DNA of 64,000 nucleotides from Ornithinibacillus halophilus (GTDB taxonomy: Bacteria > Bacillota > Bacilli > Bacillales > Amphibacillaceae): assembly GCF_900129485.1 (NCBI RefSeq), contig NZ_FQVW01000004.1, forward strand, positions 5,082 through 69,081. The letters run 5' to 3'. How positions within the stretch are numbered: the first letter of the stretch is position 1; each line of letters begins with the position of its first letter. The notes under the pieces were generated by a model that made no database searches, was not told the DNA's origin, and worked only from the letters and a program-made list of their open reading frames with translations. A program made the translations under genes and the position numbers. Of this stretch, positions 28,001 to 36,053 are shown piece after piece.

Positions 28001-28921
28001 GATTGCCGTAGTCCAGTTTCCTGATTGGTGTTTTCCTCTTGCCCATCTCAGCAATTGCTTCCCACTCTCATTTATCCCTTGCACAAAATTCTCGTTGTTT
28101 GGATATGACTCATATCCCTCGATGTAAAGATCAAATTTCCCTGATGCAGAATAGGCATTTTCAGCCTCTTCTAGGATAAAGTCAGCAGGTCGGTTCCCTT
28201 GCAATGCCTCATTTAGACTAGATTGCACTTTTGATAGAAAACTAGACGGAAGAGAATCAGTTGAAAGGATGCGCTCATATCTATCTGCAGCAACTTCAAA
28301 TTCACGTGAATTATGCTGTTTTATCGCCCAATTGAACAATAACTCCGCGCTTGAATGCAGCCCTTCAGCTATTTTTTTATCAGTAGGATAGTAGTCATAT
28401 GCTCCTTTAAACGCTAAGAACCTACCTGATGCGGTGCGCTCTGACATGGCCTCACGATATAATTGTTCAACAGTAGGATAGTTCATGCCATTAACAGCAA
28501 ATTCCTTTTTCCATGCTGCCTCACTACTATATATATTGTTTATTCCCTCAATGGTTAATATGTAATCATATCTATCGATTGCCACATCATAGTCCCCACT
28601 ATTATGTCTTCTGCTAGTCCAATTTAATAGATTTGCTACAGAAGCATTTAAACCAGAGATAATCTTCTCATGTTCAGGATAATAATTGTACGCTTCAACA
28701 AAAATTTCAACTCTTCCTGAAGCAGAAGGATTATTTATTCCTTCTTGATACCATTCATCTGGACTTTTAATTGTAGTCGTAGTTGCCGCTATCTCTACCC
28801 CTTCATTTTCTTCGACCATCACACTTGCTTTGTCAACATCGCTATTTTCGCCATTTTCTGCATAAGCTATGGTCGGCACAAGAAGGAAGCCAGTTAAGAA
28901 AATGGATGCCTTTCTCGTCAT
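25064..28921 (-). CDS. Secreted GH73 N-acetylglucosaminidase with nine ~96-residue repeats and two SH3 domains
   Basis: Predicted 1,285-residue exported autolysin. Signal peptide ~1-21 (TRKASIFLTGFLLVPTIAYA). Residues ~55-925 hold nine repeats of ~96 residues with the same pattern as the M14 protein at 9.4-12.8 kb: SASGKFDLY, GYxxYPxDxRFxxGL, LLNWAxxxH, AxxRYxxIL. Two bacterial SH3-like domains follow (~966-1080; TTVNVRTEP and ANVNLRQEP). Residues ~1110-1270 are a LytD-type glucosaminidase; SHALLETGHGTS contains the probable catalytic Glu, E1161, and YNFFGIGA is typical. It would cut GlcNAc-MurNAc bonds in peptidoglycan. Start at 28,921 follows AGAAGGGGGGATTAAA; the longer frame upstream has no such site. 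It sits between glycosyltransferase genes but ends and probably begins as its own transcript. Confidence 0.9.
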   Translation of the reverse strand: MTRKASIFLTGFLLVPTIAYAENGENSDVDKASVMVEENEGVEIAATTTTIKSPDEWYQEGINNPSASGRVEIFVEAYNYYPEHEKIISGLNASVANLLNWTSRRHNSGDYDVAIDRYDYILTIEGINNIYSSEAAWKKEFAVNGMNYPTVEQLYREAMSERTASGRFLAFKGAYDYYPTDKKIAEGLHSSAELLFNWAIKQHNSREFEVAADRYERILSTDSLPSSFLSKVQSSLNEALQGNRPADFILEEAENAYSASGKFDLYIEGYESYPNNENFVQGINESGKQLLRWARGKHQSGNWTTAIDRYQKILDGPAITIELEDSAALHLKEANNRKTIPTPEVLLGAYKELTKVSAIFDQSVINYLYYPESDKFKAELYHASQQLLNWSYKRHEDGEFKIAKERYELILSTPYIKGDIVNRTTSLLLDAEIGKRSADAIYNNAVEEHRASYKLDLFEKGYEFYPEDKRFVQGLQDSARALLNLATRKHYAGDFDYALERYKRILEVSVLSDELLNEARQGFADAEIGKRPADVIYNLIQEESTASGLFELNKQGYKFYPEDKRFIQGLAKSSQYLYDLAVRYHSEKRFEDASSRYTELVSTDGVPIIWNKKAGYQLKYSLEGKVTPGVEDYILLVDKEPSASAKVDIAVEGYWIYDGNPKMETLVIESAYALLRWATNVHLKGDIINALEKYNRLLDLPVKSDDLVKEINIKKNYAEQGKSLPTADQLYNEAQEETRASYIFDIYVKANILYPADQRFINGIEESSVSLLNLAIRYHQRENYENAVERYDKLISTNGVPSHIQLESKLRKNYAVDFEQIATADYLFEVAENKQSISGKFDAYVKGYIFYPNDERFIRGLEISAYKLYERALTIHKNKDFNGAINLYEKLIATPGVPNYIVEGSIINLEYAIANAIPENQIYNFTEYNLSLEDALNIQMKVNPQTDKYIGDPAFVHGDFIRIIREAQISGTTVNVRTEPILKDKYIAHSLAGGTEIEIVDRVVGDSFSGSNLWYKIKYNDEILYAHTMLVDPAVGETTANVNLRQEPTVESHSFGLMDKGKRVTIIGSFDSWYKIPYDKYWKNAPSSDTEYYLDPTNFIDDENQKYQFLDLRYFTGIPASELSQLLDGKGKLDGMENVFREAAERAGINELYLISHALLETGHGTSTLSLGVEYKGKTVYNFFGIGAVDNDAINAGARRAYEEGWFTVEEAIIGGAQFAKQKYIYAGQPTLYSMRWNPGAMDNRGSATHQYATDIGWAYKQVFYYSRFYSKGDYNLIFDVPVYK

Positions 28922-29109
28922 TTTAATCCCCCCTTCTGTGTGGAGTAGACTACTAAAGTGTGTCAGGATAAGAATTAGAAACCAATCCTCTATCCATATT
29001 TTAAATCTGTCACTTATATAGTCCACCCCATTATAGTATATATTTATATTAGTAGATAATAGATAGAAAGTAAATGGTGTAATAGTATGGTAGATTTTAA
29101 GCTTTATAA

Positions 29110-29140
29110 AAAAAGAAGTAGAAAAAATCTACCTCTTTTT
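29110..29140 (-). terminator. Terminator after GT2 gene (29.2 kb)
   Basis: Minus strand AAAAAGAGGTAGA (29140-29128) pairs with TCTACTTCTTTTT (29122-29110), followed by more T. About 40 nt after the stop. Confidence 0.85.
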
Positions 29141-29179
29141 TGTACGATAGTATATAGTATGGGCAATAAATCTTAATAC

Positions 29180-31117
29180 CTATTTCCAATCTTTCTCAGC
29201 CAAAGTTAAGTTAGTTAGCTCATCAGCAAAATAACTTGTTAGGTTTTTACGAATTGTTGAATTGATGGGGAACCAAATCCCATGTGATTTAAAATAAGAA
29301 TTAAATTGTTGAACACAGTCATCTATATAATATATTCTCTCACCATTTTCAATTGGTAACTGGTTCACAACTACGAACTTTTCCTTCGCCTCAATTTTAG
29401 GTATATAAACTTGAGAATATTGTAAAACAGCAGGATCAATTATGACTAATTCGTCACACCTTATGCTCTCACCAAATACAAGCATCTGAACTTTGTCCCC
29501 ATCAACTAGATGTCGATACACTTCATTCGTTTGGTTATCTAATTCCAAATTATAGTGATTAATTGAGACAAGACCAATCCGACATCTGTCTTTTCTTTTC
29601 TTTATTTCGTTTACAATCGTCGCATCAAACTTCCTAAAGTCTGTCGCAATGACAACATTAAAGTGGCGAATGCCTGATGGTTTCTCCTCTCTTTGTGGCC
29701 ACATTGGTTCAGGTACAGGAAACGGCCTTTGTTTTTGAGGATAAGAGTAATATAGATTTTCAGCCTGTTTATGGTAATATTCAAGACTTTCTACATACTC
29801 CTTTCGAACCCCTTTAAAGAATCCATTGTACCCAAATGCTGAACTCCCTGTTAATGATTGAACGGATTGTCTAGGTAATGAGAGTGGTCCTGACTTAAGG
29901 TCTACATAACTCTTGGCTCCAAATTGTTTTAGGAGACGACGTTTGAATTCTCCATCAGCAGCAAAGCGCACACTATCCCAGTAGCCAAGTTTATCGAGTA
30001 CTGGTTGTCGTCTAAACATGATTGACGACATGTTAGGAAAAATATACTTTCCAGGTGTCCCTCTTCGATATAGCCTGATTTCTTCTTCTGTTAATCGTGA
30101 ATGCTCTGATGTATTAGCAATAACTTGTTTATTTTCTATTAAGTGTTTCACTTGAATCTCAATCTTTTGTGGGTGTGACCAATCATCCGAATCGTTTATT
30201 GTTAGAAATTCTCCCGTTGCTTCCTTGAGACCTATATTTCTAGCTACATATGGTCCACTATTAATAGGAGTTTTTAATAATTTCACCCTAGAGTCTTTTT
30301 CTACATAACCTTGAACCACTTTTGCAGTATCATCAGAACTACAATCATCTACAACTAGTAGTTCGATATTTTGCCAAGTTTGGGAAAGTAATGAATTGAT
30401 AGCTGTTTGAATTCCTACTTCATCATTAAAGGCAGGTAGGATAATTGATACCTTTGAATCAGCATTTTGGACCGGCTTTAACTCCTCTGTAGACAAGTCA
30501 TCATAAGTAATAGCATCTTTTTTTCCAGAAAAAGAGATAGGAGCTAGGTTATAATAAGCGTATACTTTGTTGATCCATCGAAGTCTCGAATCAATGGACT
30601 CTTCCAAATTAGCTCTTGCTAAATATAAATCTGGATGATGCTTTAAATCAAGCATATGATTTATTGTTTCTATTGCTTTTTCATTTTCTCCTATCTTTTG
30701 CTGACATTCCGCTTTAATAATCGATACTTTTCTCAATTGATCTTTATTTTTTACATTTAAGGATGCTGCTGGTATATAAGTTAACGCCTTTTTAGCACTT
30801 TGTTTTGTGTATTGATTAGTGTGCCATAGAACAAGCTCCCATGCAGCAGCTCTTTTTATATACGGATCTGTCGCATTTTCGTAAAATACTTCTAATTCCT
30901 TTAGACCTTTTTCTTGCATACCGAGGTTATATAGATGGTATTTAATATTATGAAGCTTATTAAGTGCGATCAGTTTTTTTCCACTAAAAATCTTCTTTAC
31001 CTTCATTTTATGTTCGTCGGAAATGAGAGTACTAATAAATTTCCGTTGATCGTCATTTAGGACAGTAAATAGAAACCAATCAACAGGAAAAGCAAGTATC
31101 TTTAAAATCTTTTTCAT
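29180..31117 (-). CDS. Family 2 glycosyltransferase, paralogue of the 20.5-kb enzyme
   Basis: 645-residue cytoplasmic protein. Residues ~50-200 form a helical TPR-like region (AIETINHMLDLKHHPDLYLARA and similar). The GT-A domain starts ~219 with KVSIILPAFNDEVG and has LLVVDDCSSDDT and INDSDDWSHPQ. The C-terminal ~150 residues begin RHFNVVIATDFRKFD, matching the extra domain of the 20,518-22,587 protein, but the N-terminal coiled coil and SWK motif are lacking; instead there is a short hydrophobic start (ILKILAFPVDWFLF). Last gene of a four-glycosyltransferase run, 26 nt after the previous stop. Sugar specificity unknown. Confidence 0.8.
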   Translation of the reverse strand: MKKILKILAFPVDWFLFTVLNDDQRKFISTLISDEHKMKVKKIFSGKKLIALNKLHNIKYHLYNLGMQEKGLKELEVFYENATDPYIKRAAAWELVLWHTNQYTKQSAKKALTYIPAASLNVKNKDQLRKVSIIKAECQQKIGENEKAIETINHMLDLKHHPDLYLARANLEESIDSRLRWINKVYAYYNLAPISFSGKKDAITYDDLSTEELKPVQNADSKVSIILPAFNDEVGIQTAINSLLSQTWQNIELLVVDDCSSDDTAKVVQGYVEKDSRVKLLKTPINSGPYVARNIGLKEATGEFLTINDSDDWSHPQKIEIQVKHLIENKQVIANTSEHSRLTEEEIRLYRRGTPGKYIFPNMSSIMFRRQPVLDKLGYWDSVRFAADGEFKRRLLKQFGAKSYVDLKSGPLSLPRQSVQSLTGSSAFGYNGFFKGVRKEYVESLEYYHKQAENLYYSYPQKQRPFPVPEPMWPQREEKPSGIRHFNVVIATDFRKFDATIVNEIKKRKDRCRIGLVSINHYNLELDNQTNEVYRHLVDGDKVQMLVFGESIRCDELVIIDPAVLQYSQVYIPKIEAKEKFVVVNQLPIENGERIYYIDDCVQQFNSYFKSHGIWFPINSTIRKNLTSYFADELTNLTLAEKDWK

Positions 31118-31143
31118 CGCTGTATGCCACCATCCTTGATTGA

Positions 31144-31941
31144 TTAATAATTTACCTTACTCGTAGATGAGACCTTATATTTAATAGTATTTTTCACACC
31201 CATTAACGTATAATTGGAAAAATAATACAAACTCTTGAATAGGCTTAACTTTTCAATTTGACGATACACATACCATTGACGCTTAGAAGCTTTGAATTTA
31301 TTTCTAGATATTGAATTCTCAACCGTTCTATATTTTGCAAGTACTTCTGGTAATCCATAGGCACGAAATCCACGTTTTGTAATTTCTAACCAATAGGCAT
31401 AATCCTGTCTTGTTCTAATATTCACCATATCTAATTTACCTACTTTATCTCGATCGATCATAACGGTCAAGCAACCAATAACACAATGTTTTAATAAATC
31501 ATGGTACCCTACCGATTCTGGAGCTTTAGATATTGCATCTCTTAATGTCCCATCTTCATCCATTCTTCTGTATTTTGTAAATGAAAAAGCAATATCCTTT
31601 TTCTGCATAAATGTTAGTTGCTTCTCTAGCTTTTCAGGATACCATAAATCATCACTATCTAAAAAAGCAATGAAGTTGCCCTTTGCATGTTTCATTGCTG
31701 TATTACGAGCAATGGCAGATCCACTATTTTCCGGTAATATATGAAGCTTAATCCGACTATCACGCTGTTGGTAGTTCTTCACGATACTCACAGTAGCATC
31801 GGTTGAACGATCATCGACTATTATCATTTCCCAATTCGAATAAGTCTGGGCTATTACTGAATCTATTGTTTCTCCAATAAAACGTTCTGCATTATAAGCA
31901 GGTGTAATTATTGATATTAAAGGGTTATGCTGCTGGGCCAT
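31144..31941 (-). CDS. Family 2 glycosyltransferase (TuaG-like)
   Basis: 265-residue single-domain GT-A enzyme. N-terminus has ISIITPAYNAERFI, then MIIVDDRSTDAT, the donor and metal site FLDSDDLWYPEKL, and a later TRQDYAYWLEITKRG, a combination typical of TuaG-like transferases of teichuronic-acid and capsule clusters. No membrane segments. AGAGGGGG precedes the ATG. It sits 48 nt after the GT4 gene upstream and 26 nt before the next one. Probably adds one residue of the repeat unit; donor cannot be predicted. Confidence 0.85.
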   Translation of the reverse strand: MAQQHNPLISIITPAYNAERFIGETIDSVIAQTYSNWEMIIVDDRSTDATVSIVKNYQQRDSRIKLHILPENSGSAIARNTAMKHAKGNFIAFLDSDDLWYPEKLEKQLTFMQKKDIAFSFTKYRRMDEDGTLRDAISKAPESVGYHDLLKHCVIGCLTVMIDRDKVGKLDMVNIRTRQDYAYWLEITKRGFRAYGLPEVLAKYRTVENSISRNKFKASKRQWYVYRQIEKLSLFKSLYYFSNYTLMGVKNTIKYKVSSTSKVNY

Positions 31942-31989
31942 ATTTTCCCCCTCTTTTCTTAAATAATCCTTGTAAGTACATGCCCTTTA

Positions 31990-33120
31990 TTAATGTTGTA
32001 AAAGTAGTTGTTTATACCATTTCACGAGTTTTTCTTCTTCTACATTCCAGTTTAGTTTTTCTACTACTGCTTTTTTCCCGTTTTCACCCATCCGTTTTAC
32101 CTCATCCGGGTTAATTCTTAAGTACTCAATTGCTTCTTTGACTTCCTTATCATTATAAGGGTCTACTGCAATTCCACAATCATACGTCTCAATAAAATCT
32201 TTCCAAACTGGAAAATTAGAACAAATTATTGGAAGACCTGCACTCATGTACTCAAAAAACTTGGTTAACTCTTTTTTCATATAATGTTCTGTTGGTGGAA
32301 AAAGAGCAATACCTGCTAACCAATTACGACTAACGTACTGCGCTTCGATATCTTCCTTTTCCACAAAATGGTCAATACCTTGGATATGAATTTGATCCTG
32401 CTTATCTTTAGCGATAGTGAAGATTTCATCTGCTATCGACTTTTTACACAAACCAACATAATGCACTGATACACTAGGATGAATCGCTGGGATTTTAGCG
32501 TGAATCAACGCTCCACGAACATGGGTGACATTCCCTGTGTATAACACACTATCATCCACTTTAGCTATATCTCGTTGATGCCTTAATATATTTTCATTAA
32601 TGGTTGGATAGTTCAATATACATTTTCCATTTGGATAAATATCTTTGTAATACTTTTCGGCTAAACAAAGTTCCATTTTCTTTGCAAAAAGCTTCTCCAT
32701 CCATTTATATAAGGTAGAAATTACCTTTTTAAGTGGTTTGTTCATATATTCTTTTTGCATAATACTTGTGACATAGTCCTCATGGATATCGTAAATTACG
32801 ACATTATTCTTCTTTTTTAAAAGCCATCCTATTGGCAATAACTCTGGGTCATGGAAATGATACACATCTGCATTTAGTTGCTTTGCTTTCTTATAAGCAT
32901 CAACAGTTCCAAAGATCATCCGTTTCAAACGATTGGAATATGATTTTAATTTGACATGCTTAATTGTTTCATTTTTTCTGGAATCGGTTGGGTCTTCTTT
33001 AGCAACCAATGTCACGTCAAAGCCTGCTGCCTGCAATGATTTACATTCCTTATGATAAATTCGCGGATCATATGGGTGGTGTACTGTCGTCAAATGAACT
33101 ACTCGTTTAGCTGCATCCAT
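31990..33120 (-). CDS. Family 4 glycosyltransferase
   Basis: 376-residue GT-B enzyme. N-terminal half: VHLTTVHHPYDPRIYHKECK and ADVYHFHDPELLPIG, typical of GT4 transferases in polysaccharide clusters. C-terminal half: SVLYTGNVTHVRGA for the nucleotide-binding Rossmann fold, then KKELTKFFEYMSAGLPIIC, the E-x7-E-like loop. No signal peptide. Good AGGAGG box before ATG and only 11 nt from the upstream gene's stop, so one operon. Specificity unknown. Confidence 0.85.
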   Translation of the reverse strand: MDAAKRVVHLTTVHHPYDPRIYHKECKSLQAAGFDVTLVAKEDPTDSRKNETIKHVKLKSYSNRLKRMIFGTVDAYKKAKQLNADVYHFHDPELLPIGWLLKKKNNVVIYDIHEDYVTSIMQKEYMNKPLKKVISTLYKWMEKLFAKKMELCLAEKYYKDIYPNGKCILNYPTINENILRHQRDIAKVDDSVLYTGNVTHVRGALIHAKIPAIHPSVSVHYVGLCKKSIADEIFTIAKDKQDQIHIQGIDHFVEKEDIEAQYVSRNWLAGIALFPPTEHYMKKELTKFFEYMSAGLPIICSNFPVWKDFIETYDCGIAVDPYNDKEVKEAIEYLRINPDEVKRMGENGKKAVVEKLNWNVEEEKLVKWYKQLLLQH

Positions 33121-33131
33121 TTCTTAACCTC

Positions 33132-34268
33132 CTACATTCTATCTCTAGTCCGTTGATTGGCATGTTGGACAAATACCTCTTCATATTGCTTCACAATATC
33201 CTGGGCGTTAAACTCTTGGGCACGTTTCAGCCCTTTTTGGACCATTTGCTCTCTTTGGGAGTCATCAATCGTTAACACCTCATATATCGCATCGGCCATA
33301 TTGTCTGCGTTACCTACTTCACATAGTTTCCCGTATGTTCCATGGTCAAGCACCTCAACTGCACCAGGCTTACAGTTCGTCGAAACAACAGGTGTCCCTG
33401 TTGCCAATGCCTCTGCCAACACATGTCCAAATCCTTCTCTTTTTGAGGATAATACAAATAGGTCTGCATGATGGAAGTAAACATACGGGTTCTTCTGAAA
33501 CCCAACAAAATGTACATTATCTTGTACGTTTAATTGTTCACTTTGTTGCTTGAGTTCTTTTTCAAGATCCCCTTCTCCCAAGATAAACAAGTGAACATTC
33601 AATTTCTGATTAATTTTTGAAAAAGCCTTGATTAACGTTTTATGATCCTTATCTGCAACTAACCTTCCCGCAGTAACAATCGTCTTGGCTTCAGAGTGAA
33701 AAATCACTTGATCCTCTTTCTGCATTTCACCATTTATCGCATTGGATTGAATTGTTTCTAAATCAACCGGATTATATATAACCGTTATTTTTTCCGGATT
33801 TACTTTATACCTTTTAACAATATTGTCCTTTACCCCTTGAGACAACGCAATGACACGTGGGGCAAATTTATATAGCATACCATATACTCTTAGCTTTAAA
33901 TTACTAGAAAAACTCCCACCTAAGTACGCCGCTTCTCTTACAATATTCTTCGCCTTGGTGAATGAAAGTAAATTAGCTAGAAGAGCAATCGTATTGTAGT
34001 TCGGGATTGTACTAAATACAATATCTGCGCTCTCTCTACGAATTACTCTGGATAAAGGAATAATCGCCGAACGCAATCTTCTGGTTGGGAGTTTAATTAA
34101 AGGTACATCTTCATGTAAGTAATGCTCATAATTACCTTCATAATTCAATGTAACAAGAACAGGCTCAAACCGACCTCTATCTATATTATTTACTATATTT
34201 AATAACGTCCTAGCAGCCCCACCTGAGCCCAATTGATATATAAAAAAGACAACTTTAATTTTTTTCAC
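33132..34268 (-). CDS. Family 4 glycosyltransferase, first gene of the operon
   Basis: 378-residue GT-B enzyme. It begins KVVFFIYQLGSGGAARTLLN, a common GT4 acceptor-side start, has TIVTAGRLVADKDHKTLIKAF at the donor domain, and SSKREGFGHVLAEALATGTP as the E-x7-E catalytic loop (complete). GTG start. It is the promoter-proximal gene of the run 34,268-29,180. Its upstream region (about 100 bp) borders the largest 21-bp repeat array. Role: polymer elongation, donor unknown. Confidence 0.87.
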   Translation of the reverse strand: MKKIKVVFFIYQLGSGGAARTLLNIVNNIDRGRFEPVLVTLNYEGNYEHYLHEDVPLIKLPTRRLRSAIIPLSRVIRRESADIVFSTIPNYNTIALLANLLSFTKAKNIVREAAYLGGSFSSNLKLRVYGMLYKFAPRVIALSQGVKDNIVKRYKVNPEKITVIYNPVDLETIQSNAINGEMQKEDQVIFHSEAKTIVTAGRLVADKDHKTLIKAFSKINQKLNVHLFILGEGDLEKELKQQSEQLNVQDNVHFVGFQKNPYVYFHHADLFVLSSKREGFGHVLAEALATGTPVVSTNCKPGAVEVLDHGTYGKLCEVGNADNMADAIYEVLTIDDSQREQMVQKGLKRAQEFNAQDIVKQYEEVFVQHANQRTRDRM

Positions 34269-34369
34269 AAAATCCAGCCTTCCTCATCCATAGTATCCAT
34301 AGAAATAATCTCCAAAAATTATACCATAGCGAGTAATAATTATAAATTGTTAGGAGGTCCTAGAGGGAG

Positions 34370-34957
34370 TGGAGAGAGAATCACTCGGGGGTGAGCGAGT
34401 TTCACTCGGGGGCGAGCGAGTTCACCCGGGGGCGAGCGAGTTTCACACCGGGGCGGCAAGTTTCACTCGGGAGCGAGCGAGTTTCACCCGGGGGCGAGCG
34501 AGTTTCACCCGGGGGCGAGCGAGTTTCACTCGGGGGCGAGCAAGTTTCACCCGGAGGCGAGCGAATTCACTCGGGGGCGAGCGAGTTTCACCCGGGGCGA
34601 GCGAGTTCACTCTGGGGCGAGCAAGTTTCACCCGGGGGCGAGCGAGTTCACTCTGGGGCGAGCAAGTTTCACCCGGGGGCGAGCGAGTTCACCCGGGGGC
34701 GAGCAAGTTTCACCCGGGGGCGAGCAAGTTTCACCCGGGGGCGAGCGAGTTTCACACCGGGGCGAGCGAGTTCACCCGGGAGCGAGCGAGTTTCACACCG
34801 GGGCGAGCGAGTTTCACACCAGGGCGAGCGAGTTCACCCGGGGGCGAGCGAATTCACTCGGGGGCGAGCGAGTTTCACACCAGGGCGAGCGAGTTTCACC
34901 CGGGGGCGAGCGAGTTTCACCCGGGGGCGAGCGAGTTTCACCCGGGGACGAGCGAAT
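34370..34957 (+). repeat. Largest GAGCGAG tandem array (array 4), ~28 copies
   Basis: About 28 head-to-tail copies of a 20-21 bp unit, consensus GGCGAGCGAGTTTCACCCGGG, much more uniform and GC-rich than its surroundings. All copies are in plus orientation. Variation is in TCACCC/TCACTC/TCACACC and GAGCGAG/GAGCAAG. Several frames on both strands stay open, which follows from the 21-bp period and not from selection for protein. It starts ~100 bp before the GT4 gene's start and stops 11 bp beyond the gtaB stop codon, where a terminator would be expected. Confidence 0.93.
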
Positions 34958-34967
34958 TCTACATTAT

Positions 34968-35858
34968 CTATTTCTCTATCTTTAATAATTGTAATTTTTC
35001 TTCCATATATTCCTTAATATCATCTTGCAAATCCTGACGTGCTAAAGCAAAGTCGATAGTTGCCTGAACAAACCCTAATTTATTACCGATGTCATAGCGT
35101 TTCCCATCAAAATTATAGGCTAGCACCTGTTGCTGATTATTTAGTTTTACAAGTGCATCGGTGAGTTGAATTTCACCATTTTTCCCTGGTGCTTGTTTCT
35201 CAAGAATATCAAATATTTCTGGTCTTAATACATAACGGCCCATGATTGCCAAATTAGAGGGTGCTTCGTCTTGATTAGGCTTCTCTACTAAGGTATCAAT
35301 CGCACTAATTGAAGGTCCGTAGCTTTTTGTTCCTAGTCGCTTTACAATCCCATATTTTGACACATCTTCTTCAGGGACATCATGGACTCCAATAACAGAT
35401 TGTTCATGTTTATTAAAAACATCAATTAGTTGCTTTAAACATGGCTCATCTGATTCCACAATGTCATCCCCTAACAAAACGGCAAAAGGTTCATTACCAA
35501 CAAAACTATGGGCACATGCTATAGCATGCCCTAATCCTTTAGGTTCCTTTTGTCTTATGTAATGAATATTAGCTAAATTCGAAATGGAACGAACCATATC
35601 TAATTTAGCTAAATCGCCCTTTTTAGCTAACTTTTCCTCTAGTTCATAGGAAGTGTCGAAGTGGTCTTCTATCGCTCGCTTACCTCTACCAGATATGATG
35701 ATAATATCTTCAATTCCAGATGCAACAGCTTCTTCTACAATATATTGAATGGTTGGTTTATCTACTATCGGAAGCATTTCTTTTGGTTGTGCTTTTGTTG
35801 CAGGTAAAAATCTCGTACCCAATCCAGCAGCGGGGATAATTGCTTTTTTTACTCTCAT
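34968..35858 (-). CDS. gtaB: UTP-glucose-1-phosphate uridylyltransferase
   Basis: Cytoplasmic enzyme making UDP-glucose from UTP and glucose-1-phosphate, supplying wall-polymer and glycolipid synthesis. The 296-residue protein has the nucleotidyltransferase motif [19 protein letters not shown], the conserved [17 protein letters not shown] and LVEKPN, and [14 protein letters not shown] near the end. I place the start at ATG 35,858, 10 nt after GGAG; a TTG two codons earlier is possible. Transcribed alone, divergent from the TviB-like dehydrogenase. No ordinary terminator is seen; the 21-bp array follows. It would feed Ugd (5,614-6,780). Confidence 0.95.
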   Translation of the reverse strand: MRVKKAIIPAAGLGTRFLPATKAQPKEMLPIVDKPTIQYIVEEAVASGIEDIIIISGRGKRAIEDHFDTSYELEEKLAKKGDLAKLDMVRSISNLANIHYIRQKEPKGLGHAIACAHSFVGNEPFAVLLGDDIVESDEPCLKQLIDVFNKHEQSVIGVHDVPEEDVSKYGIVKRLGTKSYGPSISAIDTLVEKPNQDEAPSNLAIMGRYVLRPEIFDILEKQAPGKNGEIQLTDALVKLNNQQQVLAYNFDGKRYDIGNKLGFVQATIDFALARQDLQDDIKEYMEEKLQLLKIEK

Positions 35859-35982
35859 CGACAAAAATCTCCTTCAATTGATATTAATTATATCCATCTT
35901 ATCATATAAGCAATTAGACACTCCAATCTTATTAGGGGTTTCCAAAGTGAATTCAAATAGTTTACAATGTATAATAGAATTT

Positions 35983-36013
35983 ACTATACAAGGATAAGCT
36001 ATAATTGTATAGT
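35983..36013. promoter_or_regulatory. 9-bp inverted repeat in the gtaB/tviB divergent promoter region
   Basis: ACTATACAA (35,983-35,991) and TTGTATAGT (36,005-36,013) form a perfect inverted repeat with a 13-bp spacer that contains TATAA. It is 40 bp from the dehydrogenase start and could be an operator overlapping a promoter or the base of a leader hairpin. Confidence 0.4.
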
Positions 36014-36053
36014 AGTAGAGATATCTATAAATAGATGAAAGGATCGAGGAAAT

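Noticed and set aside
34370-34957. CRISPR array
   Set aside because: Units are contiguous with no unique spacers of constant length, and there are no cas genes.
34369-35037. Open frames through array 4 that would encode glycine/serine/arginine-rich repeat proteins
   Set aside because: They are open in several frames on both strands because the unit is 21 bp and lacks stops; no ribosome binding site with correct spacing, and one frame runs into gtaB antisense.
35961-35975. TTTACA and TATAAT as a promoter for the TviB-like gene
   Set aside because: The two hexamers are only 3 bp apart, so they cannot be a -35/-10 pair; no good partner was found for either.
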